From positions 50,034,354 through 50,098,353 of the forward strand of contig NC_065536.1 of NCBI RefSeq assembly GCF_932294415.1: 64,000 bases of DNA. The letters are read 5' to 3'. The DNA comes from Quercus robur. Taxonomy: Eukaryota; Streptophyta; Magnoliopsida; Fagales; Fagaceae. The translations under genes were made by a program, and so were the position numbers. Shown in pieces: positions 46,703 through 59,031 of this stretch. A model generated the notes under the pieces. It was given only the letters and a program-made list of their open reading frames with translations. It made no database searches and was not told the origin of the DNA. The stretch's first letter is position 1; every line of letters begins with the position of its first letter.

Positions 46703-47020
46703 GAGTTGCAAATTGCAATAGGATACTTACTATCCACTTTTTATTTTACGTTTTTTTTTTTCTGAAAATATCTTTATCGTTGAGATCAAATTATTTTCTT
46801 AAAAAACACAAATCAAAGACCAAAAAAAAAAAAAAAGAGGGAATTTTAAATTTTTAGCAAATATTTATGAAAATATTGTGAAAATGTTATGAATATAGTA
46901 TTTCTTCCCAAACAACTTTCATAAAAGGTAAGTCATAAATTCAAATTAAAAAATAAACCATTTTTATTTATGAAGTAAAAAATTAAAATTATAACCACCA
47001 TACCAACTTTAAATTACTAA
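44672..47020 (+). repeat. Tandem duplication upstream of the receptor gene
   Basis: A unit of about 700 bp beginning AGTTAGCTTTAGAATTATTG occurs at 44,672 and again at 46,324 in the same direction. Both copies contain TTGGATTTTCTATTACAATT, an AT microsatellite (about 45,008-45,040 and 46,669-46,695) and end at ATAACCACCATACCAACTTT. Copy 1 carries a 980-bp insertion that copy 2 lacks. Copy 2 ends about 150 bp before the receptor start codon. Confidence 0.85.
45277..46256. mobile_element. Long-TIR Mutator-like element, 980 bp
   Basis: Inverted arms of about 370 bp (for example AAATCTAGCACAAAACCC on the left, its complement on the right at about 45,978) leave a core of about 240 bp. Ends are GACAAAAATGC and GGCAAAAATGC (reverse complement). 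A perfect 9-bp duplication AAAAATTAA flanks it (45,268-45,276 and 46,257-46,265). Copy 2 of the surrounding duplication shows the empty site near 46,975-46,990. No transposase; arm length and 9-bp duplication point to a non-autonomous MULE. Confidence 0.85.
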
Positions 47021-47123
47021 TGTGAAAAACCCCCATTTCCAAGCAACTGCAGAAAGGAAAAATTAAAAAAATGCTTCTAAACATAAGCATGGGGGAAAAC
47101 ATTCTGAAATGAACTATGATCAT

Positions 47124-47130
47124 TATAAAT
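47124..47130 (+). promoter_or_regulatory. TATA box of the receptor-like protein gene
   Basis: TATAAAT 40 bp before the ATG at 47,170, the only good TATA in the last 100 bp upstream. Confidence 0.5.
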
Positions 47131-47169
47131 AGCATTTAAACCTTCGACATTGAAAATAGTCAAGCAACG

Positions 47170-50122
47170 ATGGCTAGCATGAAAACCACCTTTCTACTTG
47201 CTCTTATTTACCTTCTTTTGCAAACTGAGTTGATTTCACTTGAAGCTATATGGTCCAATTCTAGTGCTGGCAACTCCACTGTGGGTTGCATAGACATGGA
47301 AAGGGAAGCCCCTCTGAAATTTAAAGGACTTTATGATCCTTCAAGAAGACTTTCTTCCTGGGTTGGAGAAGATTGCTGCAACTGGTTAGGAGTAGGCTGT
47401 AGCAACCGAATAGGTAACATCATAAAACTCGGTCTCAATAGGACATTTTTCTGTGACCCATATTCTGGTATTACATCAACAGAATGTAGGAAGCACTGGC
47501 CTTTGGGTGGTGCTTTATCTCCTTCTTCGCTTGAATTAAAATTTCTAAATTACTTGGATCTAAGCTACAACGATTTCCAACAACTTCCCATCGCAAATTT
47601 CATTGGTTCTCTCAATAAGTTGAGTTACCTTGATCTATCCTCTGCAAACTTTGCTGGAACGATCCCTCCTCAAATTGGGAATCTTTCTAACTTGCTTTAT
47701 CTTGATCTCTCTGGGAATCCCCAAACAGCTTCAAATATAAATTGGCTCTCCGGTCTCTCTTCCCTAAAATACCTCAATTTGAATGTCGTGAACCTTTCCG
47801 AAGCAACTACTGATTGGCTTCAAACTGTTAATTTGCTCCCTTCTCTGCTGGAGTTGCACTTGTCCGATTGTGAACTTCATTATCTCCCTCAAAATTTTCC
47901 CTCTGTCAACTTTACGTCACTTTCAGTACTTGATCTCTCTCATAATGACTTCAACTCCTCTACAATTCCTCAATGGGTGTTCAATTTCACTTCCCTCACA
48001 AATCTCCAACTTATCTATTGTAATCTCACAGGCTCCATCCCTAAGATTGCAAAGGGTAACCTATGCAAATTGCAGACTTTGGATTTATCAGAAAATAATT
48101 TCAGTGGCGAAATAACAGAATTTTTCCAGGCCTTATCGGAATGCAGTAACAGTAGCCTAGAGGAGTTAAATTTGAGCGGGAACCAACTCATTGGGAATAT
48201 CCCACATTCTTTGGGGAATTTAAAACGTTTGAGAAAACTGAAACTTCACAGCAACACAATCTCCGGTTCAATTCCATCATCTATACAAAATTTTGTCCCG
48301 TTTGGAGATACTGTACCTCGAAGACAACAAGATGAATGGAACCATCCCAGAATCAATTGGACAACTTTCTGAGTTGAGAGAGTTGCGTCTCTCCGGGAAT
48401 TACTGGCAAGGTATCATGACTGAAACTCATTTCCTAAATCTCACAAAATTGTATGTTTTTTCCTTGTCATCATCATCTAGTAACCTTTTAGTTTTCAATG
48501 TGACACATGACTGGATTCCTCCTTTTAGTCTACAATATGTCTATATTTTGGACTGTCAATTGTACCCTACATTCCCTGCATGGCTTAGAACACAGAAGGA
48601 ACTCACAGAGATCCATTTAGTAAATACTGCAATTTCAGATACAATACCGAATTGGTTGTGGAACTTGTCTTCACAACTTACGGTGTTGGATCTTTCTCAT
48701 AACAAATTAATGGGAAACCTCCCCAAGTCATTAAACATCTCTTCCGTACCGTCGGTACTTCTAGATTTTAATCATTTAGAGGGTCCACTACCACTATGGC
48801 CTAATGTGACAAGGCTTTCTTTGAGAAGCAATTTACTTTCTGGACCAATACCGATAAGAATCAGCCAAGAAATGTCGCACTTGAGTACTTTAGATCTCTC
48901 TGGCAACTTTCTAAATGGTAGCATCCCATCATCCATAAATGGACTAGGACAATTGAAGTATCTTGTTCTATCAAACAATTGTTTATCCGGAAATATCCAC
49001 AACCACTGGAAGAGTATGCAAAGTCTGGTCTTCATAGATCTGTCCAAGAATAATCTATCTGGTGGCATTCCAAGCTCAATGTGCTCACTACCTTCTCTTA
49101 TGTGGTTGCAATTGAGTAACAACAATTTTTCTGGGAACCTCTCTTTATGCCTGAAATTTGTTCCAGGCATATCACTATTAACACTTGATCTTGGTGAGAA
49201 TAGATTGTCAGGGACCATACCAAAATGGATTGGAGAAAGACTTCCGTTCATAACAATATTAAGCTTAAGAGGAAATATGCTCTTTGGAAAAATTCCTAAA
49301 CAATTGTGTGGTGCCACTTATATCCATGTCTTGGACCTTGCCCAAAATAATTTCTCAGGATCTATTCCATCGTGTTTTGGTAGTTTGGCTGGTCACAAGT
49401 ATTTCTATGACAACACATATGCAGAAATCACAAAGCATATGGATTTGGTTGTTAAAGGAAGACAATATGAATACTACAATCAAATCTCAAATGTTAGTCT
49501 CATGGATTTTTCGAAAAATAGTCTTTCAGGAGAGATCCGAACAGAACTAACAAATTTGATCTTATTGAATTCATTGAATTTGTCATGGAACCATTTGACG
49601 GGAATGATACCAGAGAATATTGGAGCTTTGCGCCAATTAGAATCTCTTGACCTCTCTTGTAACCATCTTTCAGGTCACATTCCTTCAAGCATGTCTTCTA
49701 TGACTTTTTTGAGCCATTTGAACTTGTCATATAACAACTTATCTGGACAAATTCCATCATCCAACCAATTTCAAACCTTCAATGATCCATCCATTTATGT
49801 CGGTAACCCTGAACTTTATGGGCCTCCTCCATTGCCAACAAGTGTCTCAACGCCAAGTGACAGGAATGCAAAACATAAAGATCAAGAAGATGTACATGTA
49901 CATATTGATGGTGAAGATCAATTTGAAAAGTTATGGTTTTACCTAAGTATTACACTGGGTTTCATTGTGGGATTCTGGACTGTTTGTGGCAGCTTGTTGA
50001 TAAAGAAGTCTTGGAGACATGCTTACTTCTGTTTTGCTGATAAAGTGAAAGAAAAGCTTTTAGTGGTCATTGTAATGAAAATGGTTTGTCTGCAGAGGAA
50101 GATTCAAGCAGGAAGTCACTGA
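47170..50122 (+). CDS. EIX2-like LRR receptor-like protein, one frameshift
   Basis: This is an intronless gene for a plasma-membrane receptor-like protein without kinase. The family senses microbial ligands (tomato EIX2 and relatives) and signals through SOBIR1-type partners. Seen: signal peptide (residues 1-26), N-terminal cap with Cys pairs (SWVGEDCCNWLGVGC), about 28-30 extracellular LRRs of LxxLxLSxNxLxGxIP type, an island (VVKGRQYEYYNQISN), an acidic juxtamembrane stretch and a TM helix (LWFYLSITLGFIVGFW), then a short basic tail. An extra T in the run 48,291-48,294 shifts the frame after residue 374. The second frame continues to 50,122. Ignoring the shift the product is about 983 residues, normal for the family. 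The partial copy at 15.2 kb has the unshifted length. Either a recent null allele or a sequence error. Confidence 0.85.
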
Positions 50123-50790
50123 GATTAGGCTAATGTGATCAAGCAGTGTAATATATATGTATTGTACTAGTTCTTTGGTTGTCATGTATTGTACTTAATA
50201 TTTTTGCTTAAGCTTTTTGGTTAAGTAATGTCTCAATATGTGCCAAGTGGAGTCTCCTGTTATCTCCCCAACAAGAGCTTTAATAAATTTGAAGCTGCAC
50301 GTGACAAGACAAATTACAGTTTGTGCTTCTCGTGTATCTTGTGAAATATAGTGAAGATACTTGTTACCTCCATTATGCATGAATCACATGTCAATTTTTT
50401 GTTTGTTTTGCCATTCCAGATTGAGAATTGCATGGACTAATAATGGAGACATAGCAAAAGCACCTATAATCACAACCATTGAATAGACTACTATATCCTC
50501 AACGCAAGTTAACATGTAAAAAATTACTCTTTACATTTTACAAATGCAGTAATAACAGATAAGATCCCCAAGCACTTGCACAAGATATTACATGAGTGTC
50601 AATTCATATTTCACTTTAAAGAATGCCTCAACCACAAATAAAAATAAAAATAATAATTGAAATTTGCTTGAGGAAAGCTAGGTAATATGAAAAGTGAGCT
50701 TTAAGATCAAATTTTTGTCTTCTATGCTAGTTAGGAGTACCAATTCTTTAAAATATAGACATAGTAAAAAGCTAGGCATAGCTTCCAGCA
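50123..50790. other. Intergenic region between convergent genes
   Basis: This contains the 3' ends of the receptor gene (+) and the At3g27210-like gene (-). It is A/T-rich with no separate gene. Confidence 0.6.
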
Positions 50791-53072
50791 CTATGGTCCG
50801 GCAAGGCCCAGACTCTTCCTCCTCCCACTAAAGCTCAGGCTGCGCATCAAATTTGGAAGACAACATCTTGCAGACTTGGCAAATTTTCCCTTCCCATGGT
50901 TGTAACTTCTGTTGTGTATTGCCTCACTATTGCATGCAGAGTTTGCTACACATCCATAATGGTTTTTATTTGTAGATTTTGAAGAAAGGGGACAAAAGAT
51001 AGGATTGATTTTTGAACTCTCTTGTATATTTTGACTGCCATCGATAGCATCATCCCTAAAGCTCTCTTGAAAAAGCTCAATTAGTTGTTTCTTCATATCT
51101 GTTGAAGAGGGTTCAAGAATGGGACTGGAGCTACTATCCATGTAAACTGGATTTTTGACGTGAGGAGTTTCTTTGAAGCCGCAATGATGGATAGGAGTGT
51201 TCCCACGAGATGGGGTGTTATCTGTAGAAATTACAAGCTAGTAAAAAATATAAGATGCAAATATAAACTAGTCTTTCAATTTCTTTTCTTTTTAAAAAAA
51301 AAAAGAGATTCTATGCTTAGAATTATAGAAGTTAATAATAAACACATATATGCCAGCCAAATTCTGAAACAAATTGAAAACAACTCTTACCACCACTGAC
51401 ACTAAAGAAATCTTCACAATCAGATTCTAAGCAGGACTGCAGATCAAAATATACTTCCTCTTTAGAACCTGCATAACGGGCACCATTCTGTTAAAGATGC
51501 TATATTGTTCAAGAGCAAGTCAAGAGGAAATGGCCGTAATGGTTGAGTATGTAAAACATTTACTAGAATGTGTAAGCTACAGAGTCACAGAAGTGGAAGA
51601 CCTGGACCACTACATTTCCCAACAAGTCTGTGTAAACAAGTTTGCACACTGAAGTCAAAATCTCCCAACTTCAACCCACAGTTGATTTATACATTCCTTG
51701 AGAGGATAGTAAGGTGGGATGAAAGAAAATATAAGAATCAAAAAGAGTAAAGAATATATAGACATTTTCTCACCTATTTTTCTCATATTTTGGGAAGATT
51801 AATAATGGTGGGCTAGATAGAAAAGTAATAATCTCTCCTTTTTAACTTCTTTCCACTTTTCTAATCAATCCATCTTCCGTTCTCTCTTTACCATTTTCTT
51901 TACTCTCACTTTTCCACCTTACCAAACGCACTTTTGAATGTTTAAAAGACACCCAACAGTCCCAACCCAACAATCTTGGCGTATAATGGAGGCCATAGAA
52001 ATAGCTGTTTATAATTATCTCCTTTGGCTGCTACCACACTACTGGAAAGTTCCAAAATTTCAGTCCAATAGAATTTATGCTGTAAGAAATTACTATATTA
52101 CAGCTTCCTTCCCCCTCCTGCACTACAATTTTTTCTTCATATGTCACCATTTGCATGTAGCCATTCACTCTTCAAAGTCAAAAGGTGATTTGCCTTCATT
52201 TAAAGAAGGTAATTGCTAATTCTACAGTTAATGTGCTAAAACATCAAACTGATTCTTGTGTACCCTGCAAGTGCCAAGAGATCTAAAGAATGTGTAGAAT
52301 AATACTAGATCCCTCCTAGAAAAGGAAAAACCAAAAAAGAGAGAAATCCAAGAAGCATTTCAAAGGACAAGTGTACTGAACCACTATGATTGAGGACTAT
52401 GGAACCACCAAAACTGTCACATAATTTTTGTAGGTTCAAGCTAAAATAATACATCGACAAATCAAGTTATTTGAACCAAATCAAAATCATTTTCAACAAT
52501 AAATGACAGAATCCACAAAACTTCAAGTCATACTGTCATGGATCATATGTTCTTAAAGAAAACAAGAACCACATGCGTTACAAAAATGAGAACTTATTAC
52601 ATCAGAAAAGACAAGTTGATAATTATGCAGAACATGGATAAGCAAAGTGAGGATGAAACAAAGAACAATATAGTTGAAAAAATCCAAACCATCATCAAAC
52701 ATGAAAAAAAAAAAAAAAAAAAAAAAAAAAAGATAACATAGTCATAGTCCATAGAAGGAAACAAATGTAAAAGTACACGGTAATGAAATTGAATCTAACC
52801 CAAGCCAAACTTATATCCAAGTTTAGAAACATACTTAATTCTCGAGAACTGCCTACAGGGGACATTGCTGACGACTGAGGCTTCAAACTAAGCTCAGACC
52901 TTGAGTTTTGGCAATCTACTTTTTTTTCCTTGATGGGTGGTTCAATGAAGACACTGTCCTGTGTTGATTCTGTTGAACCAATTGAGCATTGAAGTGTCAA
53001 AGCTGAGTCTAAGGTATTAGAAACAGGAACACAACTTCCCACGTTTGAACAAATGCTACTACACTCATCCAT
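50791..53072 (-). CDS. At3g27210-like protein, three coding exons
   Basis: Exons: 53,072-52,835 (238 nt), 51,468-51,391 (78 nt) and 51,221-50,791 (431 nt), total 747 nt, 248 residues. Splice sites are AATTAA/GTATGT, TATGCAG, GGTG/GTAAGAG and TTTCTACAG, and phase 1 is kept at both junctions. Conserved landmarks of this uncharacterised plant family are FIEPPIKEK, SKEEVYFD, LESDCEDFFSVSGD, TPSRGNTPIHH, ELFQESFRDD and CCLPNLMRSLSFSGRRKS. The function is unknown. As I recall, relatives begin MGSC, a possible myristoylation start. Here that Met is Val (NVGSC) and the first in-frame ATG is 10 codons upstream. Fragments of exons 2 and 3 recur at 16.1-17.4 kb. Confidence 0.85.
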
Positions 53073-55950
53073 TATAGAAATCCAAACACCTTGTGAAATA
53101 CAAGAGAGACAGAAGAGAACAGAGAAATTAGTTGGGCTTATAATGCTTACAGAAAGAGAAAAGTTGCTACTTTATCTCCCAACCAAATTGTTGGGGAAGG
53201 AGTTGATTGGTCTTGAAAGCGAAGTAATTGCATTTGCAGGCGTGGGTCCCTTTTAGAATTGCTTCATGTGGAGGGGTGGGGTGTTGGTGACTTTGTGTGT
53301 AGGCCTGTAGTTTTGCAGTGATCGCTCACTAGCACGAAGGATTGTTTTTATTTTTTTTATTTTTTTTTTTTTTCATGTTCATGGCGTACATGCTGGAACA
53401 TGGTGTAGATTTTAGATTTTAGATTTTAGATTTTAGAATATTAGGTGCATCAGAGGCCAAGAAAATTAAAATAAACCAATAGTGATTATGACATATTTTG
53501 TTTGAAAAGTCAACTATATAGACATAATGATTAATGCAAGGATTGATTGAATCGGCATATCTGAAAGGTCGAAGATTGATTGAATCTGTAAGCCCATTAT
53601 CAAATCCTTTTCCCCCTAAACATAGTTTAAATTTGATAACTTTAAAAAAAAAAAAAAAAAAACCTCAAATAAGTGTTCGTGTGAAGTACAACTGCAAGAC
53701 CAAGTTTGGGTTTTCCTTTTCTTATTATTATTTTTTCAATATATTCTTGGTAGACTACCTCTAAATGAACCCAATCGTGCGAAGCACATATTTGAAGTAA
53801 GTTTACATCATACCTACCTGCGGTTTGAGCAATGATTCAACTCTAATTTTCACGTAAACGACATCAAACATAATAATAATAATAATAAATAAAGAAATAA
53901 ATAAAAATTACGTAGGAAGGACATATGGATAATTTGAGAAACTGTAAATTTCAAAAAATGAAAACTCTCTGTATATGTCTATAAATATTTTTAAAAAGAA
54001 TTTTTTTTTTTTTTTTGAAAAGTTAAAAAGAAAATTTTAACTTGCCCCTTAGTGGCTCCATTAATATTAAGGTCCTCAAGGATCCTGATTGCTACTGCAA
54101 AGAACAACAATATCTCCACTAAGGACATCGTAGAGATCGCCAAGCATGCGGTCAAAATCAATTTTGTGCATTTGATTAGATGTGTATTTGGGCGTGGATG
54201 AAAAATTAAAATTATTTTACTATTTAATTTATTTTTGCTATTATTTATGGATCCATTGCACTTTTTGGCATTATTTATGGGTTTCGTTGTACTATTTCAA
54301 CTAATTTTTACTTTTATTTTTATTTATAGTACTTTTAACAATAATTTTTCAGTTTCAGCAAAATAAGCGGTATCCAAATATATCCTAGGTTTTGATGGTG
54401 ACTTGTGACTCTCCCCGTCTTTTTTTTTTTTTTTTTTTTTTTTTTGGTTCTTTTCACTTTTGTGTGATTAGAAGGGTTGATGGAGTTTTGATTGAGCATC
54501 CCCTTCTTGATTATCAGTTTGTTTTTTCATAAATTTGAATCGATTTCTAGTTTATCGCTCTTGACCATTGGTGTTGGGCAAAAAATAATAAAAATAAGAT
54601 CTTGTGGACTTTAAGTGCTTCTCTTGATGTTGTAGAGAGTCCATATAAAATGAAGAGAGAAAGGAGCAAAAGAGAGACTATTGGAGATGTTCAAATAGCG
54701 TAAGTTAATTTATTATTCAATCAAGAAATTCTAATCCAAAGTTGATGATATTTCAACGTCCAATTTTCTTTGATTCTATCATTAATTTAATATTTGTATA
54801 ATGCTTGCCATTGTTTTCAACGTGTCTTGGCAGTAATAAAGAATTTTCTACATCCTTAAAGATTAACATCAATATGTGTAAAGTCTTGCAAAATAGAAAA
54901 AGTTGTTCATTTTACATATTTTGAGCAAAAAATCACCCACATTAGTGGATGTAAAATTGTGTATTTATGCACAATTGCTCAATTGTGCATATATACACGA
55001 TTACTATAGCACTTCTATCTATTATTTTATATTTTTTCCTCTCTCCCCTCTCTTGCCTTGTCAGACTCTCTCTCACCCACTCTTCAATGCCAAGAAGAAG
55101 AAGAAGAAGAAGAAGCCAACCATCACAACAACCCAGCACCGCTAACCACCACCACTGCAACCCAGTACCACCAACCACCACCACAACAACACGAACACAC
55201 CACAAAATCATCAAAATCGTTCTAAATCTAGATCCAAATTCATCAAACCCATATACAAATTCATATAAATAACCAAACCGAAATTGAAAAAAGAAGGATA
55301 AGAAGAAGAAAGAACGAGGAAGATGCTGAAGAGAAGCAAAACAAAAGTTCACCTCCAGCTGTGGGAGCCATTTATGAGATGGGAAAGAACAAAAGTTTTC
55401 ATTCAGACACCCCAAAAAAAACAAAAACAAAAAAAAAAAAAACAAAAAACAAAAACAAAAAACAAAAAACAAAAAAAGAAAACAAAAGTTCTCATTGGGC
55501 TTTGGATTTTAAAATGACAACGTGTAGATGAAGCGATGATTACCGATTGTGAGGCTATCATTTTCAGCTCCTCCACAGTACATAAATGCGCTATACATAT
55601 ATTTATCTAAGATAACATATTGTTAGAACATTTAAAATTAGAGAATAAAAGTATATATAATTATATATATGATTCTCAAACAATGACAAAGTGTATACAC
55701 TTGGGATATATGATAAAGAGAAATTATTGGTCTACTGGGCAGACTCCCCTCTAAGCCCAGCCAACTTTATGATTCCCCTATGATAAAGCCAAACACAAGG
55801 GTTTCAACTTTTAATAACAAACCAATATAGAACTTTTAGTCCAAGAAATAAATTTCATATCAATACAGAATTAATAATTATTATTTCCTGTTTGCTAGTA
55901 TCATCCTATTGTGTGCCAAATTTACTAGCCCCTCACCCTGTTCGTCTCTC
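53073..55950. other. Intergenic region
   Basis: This holds upstream sequence of the minus-strand gene, a heptamer repeat (TTTTAGA, about 53,407-53,438), poly(A) and poly(T) runs (53,643-53,660, 54,420-54,445), an AAG microsatellite (about 55,093-55,117) and an AAAAAC-type repeat (55,420-55,480). Long open frames here are low-complexity. No convincing gene. Confidence 0.6.
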
Positions 55951-56016
55951 TCTTGTATAAAATCACTTCTGCATTCATTAGTTATTACTCATTGGTGTCT
56001 TCTCAGACATTGCAAG

Positions 56017-56393
56017 ATGGATTACGAAGCTATAAAGGGTAATAGGATGAGAACAAGAAGCTTTCGCGATGAAAACTACAACAACAGAAGGCGTTTTTGC
56101 GGAGTTATCCCCTTCACTGGGGAGAAGATGAATACAGCAAAGAAGATACAGCGAGGGTTGCGGACAACAGCAATCAAAAGAAAGACGAATACAAAAAAGA
56201 AGAGACAACCACAGTTACGGTCGAAGACCAGAGCAATCAAAAGAAACCCAAGAAGAAGATTTTCCTATCTATGTTTTATTGGGGTGGAAAGAAGATTTTA
56301 TTATTCAGGAGACTCAAGCATCAGCTCGAAATTTATTTCATTGCATGCATCCCTAATGGCTATAAGACACCTACTGTCCTAATTTCAACTTGA
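56017..56393 (+). pseudogene. Possible small protein gene with a frameshift
   Basis: A TATA (TGTATAAAATC) at about 55,953 precedes ATG 56,017. The first frame reads MDYEAIKGNRMRTRSFRDE up to NNRRRF. At the T5 run 56,094-56,098 the more protein-like text moves to the next frame (RSYPLHWGEDEYSKED, KKKIFLSMFYWGGKK, ending PTVLIST, stop 56,393). A one-base change there would join them into about 126 residues. I do not recognise the family with certainty. It converges with KISH. It could instead be chance open frames. Confidence 0.4.
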
Positions 56394-56950
56394 TTGCCTA
56401 CTTCCTCATCTTCTTCCAAATTTCATTATTTGCATAAAGTACAGGCCAATGCCATTAACATATTGGCATACAATGTAACTTCACTAGTCCACAAAAGAAC
56501 TTTCATACATGCCACACATAGCATGCTTCGATCTAGAAGTTTATATTTTTGTAGTTAAAGTTGCTCGCACTCAACCATATGAAATGGCATTGCAAATGAA
56601 ACTTTATGTTACATTCAAGTAGGTTTCCAACTTAACATACCTACCATAATATACAACAAATGGCTGAGTTGCAACTGATTACATTTTCAGTCATAATCAT
56701 TCCTATGAAGAGTTTTTACAAACTAATGATCAAGCAAAGAATGGTTGCACCATCAATAAACAAATTTCCTGAGAAAAATGATCTACCTTCAATATGGAGT
56801 TGGCCAACTAGGTCTTGAAACAGTGGTTACCAGTATTCACACCCACAAAACCATATGATAATATTAAATTTCAAGGAGTGAACTTCTTTCTACATGATCC
56901 AAAGAAAAAGAAAAAAAAAGGTTGCATCTGAATACAGATAAGACGAGGAC

Positions 56951-58996
56951 TCAGAAAAAGATTATTGACACACCCATTGAGAAGCATCCAAAAGCCACCC
57001 ACGGGCTCAAGCGCTCACCTGTTACAGAAAAAACAAGCAAGGAAATGTCTGCCATTATTGCAATGTATGATAGAGTAGGTAATATGCTCATAGAATCCTT
57101 AATAAATAGTTAAATACACACCGATCAAAATATGCTTGTACTTTATTTTCTCATCTACAGTTTGCAAGTTTACAAGTTTGAATGTCATAATCTGTACATC
57201 CATCAATGAGCAATCTCCAATTCAGTGGACCCTTAGGTAATAACTCGACTAGTTGTCCTAAAAACTTCTAAATTAATCATATTCCTTCACATAATAAAGC
57301 ATAATTGTTAGGATTGATATAACCAAATCAGCATCTCTATTTTTGTGCTTTAAAATTCTTGAAATAATTTATTATAAAAATAAAAAATAAATAATAAATA
57401 ATAAATAAAAAATAAAAAAGATGAATCTTAGGTCATGGGACATAATTTGGGATTTGTTGGGCACTGCTTTTTTTTTTTTTTCCTTTCCTTTTCTTTTGTG
57501 TGAATAACATCTAAGGGCATCAACTACGACATCAACCAAGCCATAATCCCACATTTTTAGGATTGGGATTTGCTATGAATCCTCGACAAACTAGTTGGGG
57601 TCTCCCACATGTATCCTTTGCACACAATCAAACCATCTCATGTAGAGCCCTCATCTTTTCATCAATAGAGCCCTCCCTATCTTTAAGCGAATTTTCTTAT
57701 TTCAATTTTCTCTTTCCTTTATTTCCACTTATTCCTTTTAACATTCTCATTTCAACTCCTCTCCTCGATATGATTGAATATTGTACTAAACTTACATTAC
57801 ATGCACTATGTATTAATCCTACTTGGCCAAAAGTCTTTAGATTCTTGTTGTGGGTCCAGCCCACTTTAGTGGCAAGAAAGCCACATAAATTGCAAGACTC
57901 CTATTAGAAATAGGAGACCAAGTTGCTATGGAAAAATAAAGTGGCGGCTAGGTTATTTACCTAACATATAAATAGAGTTTTATATGTGATAGGGTGGGCA
58001 GTAGAAAAGAAAAGAAGAGTGCTGCCTGGAGTGAAAAAGAAAAAGGAAAGGAAGAGCTGCCAAGTGTGATTGCAGTGAGTGCAGTGAAGAAAGAAAAAAT
58101 TGTGTGTGAGAGCAAAGAAGACAGGGAGATTTTCTTTAGCCATGAGACATATACGAGAAGATTAATTTGGAGTTTTTCTCTAGGGATAAATTTTGAATAC
58201 TACAACCACGGGTAGTTGTTGTATTCAGAGTGTGACTGAAGATTTCAAGTGAGTTTATATTATTCCTAGAGAGATATTATTGTATTTGGTGAGGATCTCA
58301 AGTTAGGCATAAACTTGAGAGGATATTGTATTTGATTTGACAATAGTAAAATCATTGCAGCTCTGTGGATGTAGGCAAATTGTGAAACCACGTAAATATT
58401 GTCTTGTGTGATTATTTTCTTTGGCGCATATTTTTTCTCAATTTTGCATCTCACAGATTTGGGAATTTCGTGTATATTCCCTACAATTCTAAACTCTAAA
58501 GCATCTCTCCAAATTCTAACTTGACATTGACTCCTACATCAAGTTTCATTCACTAAAAGTATATCTTCTGCAAAAAGTATACACCAAGTGACTTCATCTT
58601 GAATCAATTTAGTAAGCTCATCCATCACTAGTGCAAAGAGATATGGACTTGGTGATGATCCTTAATACAAACCTATAGTGATAGGAAATTTGCTTGTGAA
58701 GCATCCACTTTTTCTAATACTAGTTTCAGCTCTGTCATAAATATCCTTAGCATACTTGGGAGGAACTCCTTTCTTTCCTAAAATCCAACACATAATTTCT
58801 CTATAGACCCTATCATATGCTTTCTCTAGGTCAATAAAAACCATATGGAGATATTTATGGGCTTCTCTATATACCAGAAAGTTAAAAAGAAAAAGAAGGC
58901 TCCTTTTCTATTTTTCTTGTTATCTTTACCTTGATGCCAACCCAAGGAGAGTTTCCTAGGTCTCCATCATCAACATTCATACTTCATAAATACACC

Positions 58997-59031
<35 letters not shown>

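Noticed and set aside
48772..49317. 181-codon minus-strand frame
   Set aside because: Antisense shadow of the LRR region, where the leucine-rich codon pattern leaves the opposite frame open.
53407..53438. TTTTAGA heptamer repeat as an interstitial telomere
   Set aside because: The plant telomere unit is TTTAGGG; only about four units of a different heptamer are present, so it is an ordinary microsatellite.
54942..55472. 176-codon minus-strand frame with Phe-rich start
   Set aside because: Built from AAAAAC-type and AAG microsatellites; composition is low-complexity and no family is recognisable.
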